NCBI GenBank assembly: GCA_027924645.1
Contig: BSBN01000037.1
Coordinates: 2,046,001-2,110,000 of the forward strand
Source: Cunninghamia lanceolata
Taxonomy: Eukaryota > Streptophyta > Pinopsida > Cupressales > Cupressaceae
Reading direction: 5' to 3'
Length of the DNA: 64,000 bases
Shown here: positions 57,501 to 64,000 of the stretch, in pieces
Layout: each line of letters starts with the position of its first letter
How positions within the stretch are numbered: the stretch's first letter is position 1
Translations under genes and position numbers: made by a program
Notes under the pieces: generated by a model
Seen by the model: the letters and a program-made list of their open reading frames with translations, nothing else
Database searches by the model: none
Told to the model about the DNA's origin: nothing

Positions 57501-57990
57501 GAAAACTTTGGTAGGGATTAGGATCATTTCCAATCGTGAGTCATATGTTGAAACTAAAGAGATGTTGATTCAACGAATCAATGTTTTGAAAGATTTAATC
57601 AAGGACTTGCAAAGTGCCTGAGAAGTTAGTGAAGATAATGATGTTAGTCTTCTCAACTGGCTTGAAAAATTCCCATGCAAGTTAGTAGATGATGATCATA
57701 AGTTTCTTTCTGCAGAGGAAATGGTGCAAGAATTCAACATGTTTCAAAAAGAATTTGAGGAACAAACTTTTTTAGTGACTTCTATGGATAAGTTGTTGGA
57801 TTATCAGTTGACTTTGGATAATCTTAAGATAGATTTGGGAAGGTACGAGAAGGCAACTACCAACATGAAAGACTCAATAACCAGGGCTCGTGTTATTTCG
57901 AAGAACACTTCTAGGCCAGATAGCATTGAAATGCAAGTGGTGATGACAATGTACAAAGAATTCATGAAGAAGGACGGTGGTGGAAGTTGA
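54540..57990 (+). pseudogene. Second long accessory ORF, unknown function, many stops
   Basis: From ATG 54540 (MTDPSPRKTKVMKYKYQGV) one frame runs to 56933 with stops at 54714, 55188, 55479, 55731, 55890 and 56409. It then shifts at about 56930 (MKTNTKKKPKTLSKLFDDKG) and again near 57325, ending at TGA 57988: about 1,150 codons. Visible parts are a globular, Tyr/Phe-rich N-terminal half (YQYYPQLTLKGAIHHFRRVN, LYLQFPTFTYLRVGYFQGYP), a Lys-rich stretch (KATKPKIKFLSKGVKAK), an acidic Glu-rich repeat (56270-56410), a Ser/Pro/Thr-rich disordered part (56433-56830) and a coiled-coil C-terminus (57340-57960). I do not recognise the family. The layout (globular, basic, acidic, coiled coil) resembles the ORF at 1952-4346, and LTR-like DNA follows, so a retroelement accessory ORF is likely. 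A decayed host gene is possible. Confidence 0.6.
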
Positions 57991-59676
57991 TCAAGTTAAT
58001 CATGCCTTGGATTATTTTCCAAACATTTCTTTTATGTTTTATGTATTTACCTTTGGACATATCTACATGTACTTTCAAATGTGTAATCACAAGTATAAAC
58101 AAGGAAAGTCCTAAATCAATAAGGACTCTTTTTGTTGAATAAGTCATAGTTAGTTTTACTTTTCCTATTTTTGCTCATGGCCTCTCCCTATAAATAAAGA
58201 GGGTCTCTTTTGTAAATATTATCTTTTAGTTATTGAAGCAAAACTCTATCGAATTAAAGAGCATTTTGAAACTTTGTGTTCAAGTTGTAAATCAAGATTT
58301 TTATCAATAATAAGAAAAGCAATTGAGCATTCAAAGTTTGTTTTGGAATATACTTGTGGTGCATGGGAGATGTTCTTATGTCTTTTCTCTTGTACCTTAT
58401 TATGCAATTGATCAAATTAGTAATGTGAGTTCATATAATCTAGGAGGTGGTCTAAAGCTGATTTTGGAGTCTTTGTGCTACAACATTATCTTTGAAGTTT
58501 ATATTCTATGTTCGTGAGTTGACGATATTAGAAGACTTTGAGCTGCTAGTTATTTTCTATGATCATTAATCTCTTGATAGCATACAGTGGAGACTTTGGG
58601 CTGCACTATATTCTATACATTTCTGACTTCAAATCAGCAAAAGAAATAACAAAAGACTTTGTGCTTTTGTGGATTTCACGGTTATTTCACATTGGTATCA
58701 TTTTGAGTATTCATATGTTCATTCAATCTACATATTGGTTATTATTATTCCAGTAAGTGGTTTTTAAGTTTATTGTACATTGTAAGGATTAAGAGGAAAC
58801 ATCGTTTCTAAAAAAAAAGAGAAATAGATGATATGACACCATCCACAGATTGTACATAAGTTTAGTTAAGTACTTGTTGATTGTAGCGAGAAATAAGAAG
58901 GGAGCCTCCCCTTTCTGAGAGGAGAGATTAAATCTCATCACACTGTGGTTGATATAACCATTTTGTCTTAAGTGAGTTGACAACAAAATATTCACCCAAC
59001 ATATATAATGTATTTGATAGTTTTATTTAGTATTATTCTTTCATTGTATGCTCTCACCATGCCCATATGGGATCTTGGTGACTAAAAAGTAGTATAACTT
59101 TCCTTAATTTAATAAAATTTGTTCACAATCCAACTTTACACTTAATGTTATTAAAGTTAGGAAATTCTTTATGAAATATGCTACCTGTTTGATTAAGGGA
59201 TACTGGGTTTTTCTCCATAACCCAAAACTAAGTATAAAACTACAATGTAATGTTTTTTATTATATAAAGGGGGCAGTCCAGAGACAATATTTTATTGATA
59301 ATTTTATAACTAAAAAATCATCACATCTTTCCTAAATCTTGACATTTGGAAGTGTTGATGGACAAAAAAATATATATCTTATATACATCTAGGTTGAGAG
59401 ATATAGTTTTATGGCAACTATATTGAATTTGTAATTTAGAATAAAATAGTAAATAAAATAAAGTAACTCTTTAAGTAAATTTTAAAAGTAACTGTCTTTT
59501 ATTTAAGCATGTATTCATGTGTCCAAGTAGTAATTTCAATAGTAATTAAAGTTTAATATTCATATACAAAAATTAAATAAAAAATAGCTCTGTCTTTTTC
59601 ATTTACCTAAGGCTATGGTCCCATGTAGCTACTTATTTGCATTTATTGTTTAAATTTTAGCAACATAGGTGATTCC
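57991..59676 (+). other. LTR-like region after the accessory ORF
   Basis: No gene. TATAAATAAA at 58189 lies in a CCTCTCCC...GAGGGTCTC context, like an LTR core promoter. TTGGTATCATTTTGAG near 58691 resembles a primer-binding site (TGGTATCA, initiator tRNA-Met type) just after a CA. No second LTR was found to confirm this. 58800-59676 is AT-rich with no feature seen. Confidence 0.35.
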
Positions 59677-60490
59677 TGTTAGAAATGAAGGTAAACAACT
59701 ATAAAATGAAAACCTACAATTCAACTTCAGTTTTGAGCTTAATCAATAGATAGCCAAATGAAGATTACAATAATTAAATAAATGCAACAAGAAGAAATAG
59801 AGAATAGAAGAAATCAACACATAACACGGTATTTATGTGGAGGAACCCTTTCAAGAAAAAAATTTGCCAATAATAGAGCCGAAGTCTATATTATCTTCAA
59901 AAGAGATATTACAACAAAGTCACTTCCTTACTCCTCTTTAATCTTCAATCCTTCAACACCTATGTATAGAGTTTTCACTATTTCTCAAAACATAACATTA
60001 CTACCACCCAAAGCACTTATTATATAGTATTCTATACCACCAAATATGGCATCCAAGATGGTTATACATCCCAATGCCCCACCTTGGAAGTATCCCACCA
60101 TTGTTAACATAGCTCTTGTAGGTTGTAACTGACTCACCAAAATGGGTGTCTAGTTTTTCCTTTCTCTCAAGATAGTTTTCGTCTTCTTATACAAGGTGTT
60201 ATGGGCTAATTATAGCCATGCCAAAATAATGACAAGTGTCCTAACAACCCAAGGAGAAGTTAGATGCCTAGATTCTTCCATAACCGGTAAGATGATTGAC
60301 CAATAAATAGTAACTCCCTACCGATAAATAATTAATTACTGAACCCAGTAAATAATTAATTATCATATCAATAATAACATAATTACAAATGATAATGAAT
60401 CTCTCATCCCTTCTGAGTGCATTTACAAACAATATTTGAAACAATTAAATAAATAGGATTTACAAGGTTGATGTCACCTTAATCCTAACA
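59677..60490 (-). mobile_element. 3' LTR of a minus-strand Ty1/copia element
   Basis: On the minus strand the LTR starts TGTTAGGATTAAGG right after the polypurine tract AAGTGGGAGAT (60491-60502) and ends ...TCTAACA at 59677, giving TG...CA ends and 814 bp. It contains ACACGGTATTTATGTGGAGG on the plus strand, like the ACACxGxxATTTACGTGG stretch common in plant copia LTRs. The left boundary is set from the TG/CA rule only. The 5' LTR is not in the window. Confidence 0.65.
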
Positions 60491-60502
60491 ATCTCCCACT
60501 TA

Positions 60503-61770
60503 ACATCATACACTGTAATATATCTATACGAAAACATAAATCAACTAAATACAGGATACAATGCCCATGCCCTCCCTGCACCAAGTGAACTATTTTTGTG
60601 CTCACAAGCTTGGTAAGAGAATCTATAACATTCTCCTAAGTGTAAACCTTATTCAACTCTATCTGTCCATTTGTAATCATTTCACGAAAAAAATGATATT
60701 AAACATCCACATGCTTAGTCTGAGCATGATACATGGGATTCTTTGCTAAATAAATTACACTTTGTCTATCATAAACAATGTGACTTGCCCTACAATAAAA
60801 CCAATACTTGTACACAATTTTTATAACTAAACTACCTCTTTAGAGACATAGGTAGTAGCCATATACTCTACTTCGATAGTGGATAAAGCAATTGTGGGTT
60901 GCCTCTTACTCATCCAACTCACTACACCTCCAAACAAAGTAAATACATACCCACTAGTGGACCTTCAAATATCCAAGTCACATGCCCAATTCGCATCAAC
61001 AAAACCCTATATGTCCAATGTCTTATCCACACTGTTAAAACCAAATTAAAATAAACAATAATCAAAAGTACCATGCAAATATCTTAACACCGTTTTCGCA
61101 TAATTCCAATGTTCTATAGCAAGGTTAGACATGAACATGCTCAATACTCCCACTACTTGGGTAATATCTAGACCAGTTGCACAATTACATGCATCAAACT
61201 ACCTACTGCACTAGCATATGGCACATAGGACATATCCTCAAAATCATCTTCATTCTTGAGACTTGTATCTAAAGTAATCTTAGTGCCAACAAGTAAAGGA
61301 ATTCTAACTGGCTTATAGTCATGCATGCTAATTTTGTGCAAAATAGTATCAACATACTTATTCTAGGATAACTAGAGTCTTTATATGTACATGATCCCTC
61401 CTTATTTGCATTCCCAATATGTACCTTGCTTTCCCCATATATTTCATGTCAAATGTACCTGAAAGTTGAGCTTTTAGCTCACTAATCATGCCCTTGATGT
61501 TACTGAAAAACAAGATATCATCCACATACAAGGCAACAATAAGTATATGATCATAATACATTTAATGTAAATATAATGATCCTCTCCGCTTCATACAAAA
61601 CCCAACTTCAAAACAAAACAATCAAACTTTTGATACCACATCTCGAGAGATTGTTTCAAACCATAAAGAGGCTATTTTAATCTACAAACTATTATTATGC
61701 TATAGTTGATAGAAATTATGGCTTATTTTTTGAACTTATAAACTTGCATTCTTTTTTCCTACATTTTAGT
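60503..61770 (-). pseudogene. Ty1/copia pol 3' half (RT and RNase H), decayed
   Basis: Read on the minus strand from about 61770: the reverse transcriptase motif LYGLKQS with WYQKFDCF, then YVDDILFF (ORF 61358-61561) with LSGTFDMKYMGKARYILGMQ, then LKNEDDFEDMSYV and ASAVGSLM. The RNase H part follows with [43 protein letters not shown] and a terminus near 60510 followed by the polypurine tract. Stops and frameshifts are spread through it. Gag, protease and integrase are missing; the element is truncated at about 61770, where unrelated sequence begins. Confidence 0.88.
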
Positions 61771-62171
61771 AATTTCCATTTCCTATCTATACACAATTGA
61801 ATATCCAAAATCCTCTAGTTGTACATACAATACAAACATCATACCAAGTACCATGTCCCTAGGTTGATAGATTAAATTTAGCTTGACCTTACTCACTGAG
61901 TTGCTTGATTTAGGATGAGTCCATCCATTGGGTTGCATGCATGCCTTAGCTGCATTAGGTTTAGTGAGGATTGGTAGAGCTCAACATTTTTGGCATTTTG
62001 TCTAGGATGGTGTCAAAGCTAAAGAATATTATGGGTTTGAGTTCGTTTATTTCTTTCAGCATCGTTTGTTATACTACAAATCTACAATAGTAAAAGATTT
62101 CAAACAAACAATATATCTTCACTAACATTTTGCAAAAAGTGACAATAAAAAGCTCTGATATTGCATGTGGT
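61771..62171. other. Junction region between copia and gypsy fragments
   Basis: No gene seen. It lies between the broken copia end and the gag ORF of opposite orientation. No primer-binding site or LTR end could be identified with confidence. Confidence 0.4.
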
Positions 62172-62930
62172 AGAGAAGAGATCCCCTAGGGAGATTTCTT
62201 CCAAATGAAGAGAACAACTCGGAAACAAGTGACGAAGTTGAGACATTTTCCACGATTGGCGACACTGTAGACTTAGAGGATATAGCCACTTGGTTTCATG
62301 ATGCAATGGCTAACAAAGAAGTGGAGAACCCTACTGAAACAATCACTTTTGAATTTCCTATCATTGACTAGGAACGGGAAGCTGCAATGAAGAATATCCC
62401 TCCTTTAGCCTTACCAATCTTCCATGGTATGATTACAGAGGATTCAAACACATTCTTGTTTGAGTTTGATGTCCTTTGTTGCAGCTATGATTACACCACT
62501 GATGGACACAAATTAAATCTCTTCCCAATCACTCTCAAAGATGCTACTTTGAGATGGTTCATGGGATTAGGCAGAGATGTAGTGGCTAACTGGAGGACTA
62601 TGAGGGAGAAGTTCCTAGAGAAGCACCAAGATTACTATCGGGGCAGAGACATGCATGGAGATGACATTTTTAGAACGTCACAAAAGGAAGATGAGCCCCT
62701 CAAAGATTATGTGGAACGATTCCTATTTTGCCTACAAAAGTCTCAGCAAAGTAGGCTCTCACCAAAGTCACTAAAGTTGGTATTTCTGAGAGGAATTAAT
62801 GAGGAATGCATGCATACCTTAGACCTAATAACAAGAGGTGATAATACAAGTGAAAACAAGACCAAAGATAAAATGAAATTTTGTTTTCTAAAAATTATTG
62901 GGGTGATACAGTGGGAGAAGTAGTTGCAAG
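62172..62930 (+). pseudogene. Ty3/gypsy gag fragment
   Basis: Gag makes the capsid of the retroelement particle. One frame from about 62172 holds DPLGRFLPNEENNSETSDEV, LEDIATWFHDAM, a TAG at 62369 (Gln-type codon lost) and then the retrotransposon gag domain: LPIFHGMITEDSNTFLFEFD, TLKDATLRWFMGLG, WRTMREKFLEKHQDYY, DEPLKDYVERFLFCLQ and LVFLRGINEECMHTL. The frame ends at 62921 in unrelated residues, before any zinc knuckle or protease. With the pol remnant at the left window edge it shows gypsy debris at both ends, but not necessarily from one element. Confidence 0.85.
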
Positions 62931-63720
62931 ACAACTGGTGCCTTGATCTAAATTAAGCAACAAGGTTCAACCTTCAACCTCAAGCACTTGTGCATATTAA
63001 ACATTTTGCCTCTAAAGCATGAAAGGACCTAAAATATAGAACAAAGAAACCAAGATGCTTATCTCCTTTGTTTAAGGTAATGGTATAATTATCCATAGTG
63101 CCTCCAATACTGTTAAGACTGTTGTTGGGCTGAGCATATTGCTCCAATGATATAATTCAAGACATTATCGACTTAGAGAAATAATATACTATGAGGTATG
63201 CCAAGGAGCGATCTATTCCCCAAAAACCTACTTGGCTTGTTATCTAACAAATCAAGAATCTTAAAACCACTTAAAACCCCTGTTCTATTAACTAGTCTTC
63301 CATCGGATCTGATAGTAGCCTCAAATAAGAATTGGAGTCCAATGAATCAGAAAACAATTGTCTCCAAGGAGGCATGGATCCTAGTTTCGGTGAATATACT
63401 TGTAATGGTGAGTTTTGTATATCCATGCCAAATCCCATTTAGATTTGTTCCCCTTTTGCGAGAATGGTATAATGCAATTCCATATTGATTAATGATCACC
63501 CACGCAAGGTTAAACCAATGAATCGATCAATGAAGGAGGTCTCAATCTAGTCTACAAGCAAACAAGTAGGCAGATAAGCTAACTATATGCAAGAAGGTTG
63601 ATAAGAACATGTAGGTCAAATAATCTATGAAAACTTATTTAAAATCATTCAAGCCATTCCAAAATTATGCATGCTATTACCAATCGATAAGAGGTACCGT
63701 TTTCTTGGGGGAAATAATAG
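62931..63720. other. Noncoding region after gag fragment
   Basis: No supported gene. The 96-codon ORF at 63198-63488 shows no domain. Confidence 0.45.
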
Positions 63721-63920
63721 GTGATGCTAAAATGTGAAAACATAAACAAAGCACATAAACTATTTGATAGAATACCTCAGAAATGGAATGTATACAAAAT
63801 GATTCAACATCTCAGTAGATGGTACCAATTCGAAATATCATGCAATGGGGTAACAATAAAAGCATACCTTTCTCTTTTTTTTGCTCATCTGGGTCGTCGT
63901 GGCTTAACAACAAATTGAAA
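63721..63920 (+). pseudogene. Short PPR remnant
   Basis: KCENINKAHKLFDRIPQKWN matches the helix pair of a PLS-type PPR repeat (compare KCGTMDKAHELFDKMPQ at about 16710). The following residues, with NGVTIKAYLSLFFAHLGRRG, could be the degraded next repeat. It is too short to assign to a gene. The preceding 63705-63730 (GGAAATAATAGGTGATGCTAA) resembles 16320-16340 (GAGATGATTGGTGATGCTAA), so it may derive from the same PPR pseudogene family. Confidence 0.6.
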
Positions 63921-64000
63921 GCTTACGCTCACTTACCTGCTGCACTACGATGAAATTTTAAGCACCCTGCTCAGGTTTAATCATTGGACTAACTCACGTA
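63921..64000. other. Window end, nothing recognised
   Basis: Eighty bases without a recognisable feature. Confidence 0.4.

Overview
The window is nuclear DNA from a plant with a large, repeat-dense genome. The evidence is plant-type LTR retrotransposons (Ty3/gypsy and Ty1/copia), an L1-type LINE with a C-terminal RNase H, PLS-class PPR fragments, a DCD-domain gene with GT-AG introns, a B3-domain fragment, and TTTAGGG-type telomere-like repeats. The density of decayed LTR elements, the multi-kb interstitial telomere-like array and the style of the PPR fragments suggest a gymnosperm, probably a conifer. That is inference, and I cannot name a species. No rRNA, tRNA or CRISPR was recognised.

Layout. 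(1) 1-6091: remains of a Ty3/gypsy element. The integrase end of pol is followed by a long, stop-ridden accessory ORF between two polypurine-tract-like sites. (2) 6092-14616: an 8.5-kb block bounded by short inverted repeats. Inside it are CpG-rich subterminal palindromes, a degenerate telomere-like array of about 7 kb that flips strand at 13611, a 320-bp purine-rich inverted repeat, duplicated non-telomeric islands and half of a B3 DNA-binding domain. (3) 14617-19842: LTR-like sequence, two broken PPR fragments in the wrong relative order, and an intron-less PRL1-like WD40 pseudogene. (4) 19843-25131: a solo LTR with a 5-bp target duplication, split by an L1 LINE with its own 18-bp target duplication. 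(5) 25132-34984: noncoding DNA, a 340-bp hairpin MITE and the only intact gene in the window, a four-exon DCD-domain gene at 27953-31662. (6) 34985-53197: a head-to-tail tandem duplication with units of 9.3 and 8.9 kb. Each unit carries relic exons of a pyruvate kinase gene, an inverted second copy of one of those exons, and a LINE reduced to ORF1 plus its 3' end. (7) 53181-54290: a family of degenerate GGCGGCAAATTTTGCCGCC-type palindromes. The tandem-duplication breakpoint falls in one of them. (8) 54540-64000: a second long decayed accessory ORF, an LTR-like region, a minus-strand copia 3' half with its LTR, a gypsy gag fragment and a PPR remnant.

Almost everything is fossil, so the genes do not form a pathway. 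The value of the window is in its nested, datable rearrangements and in the inverted-repeat-bounded telomere-like unit, which is the best candidate for an undescribed type of element.
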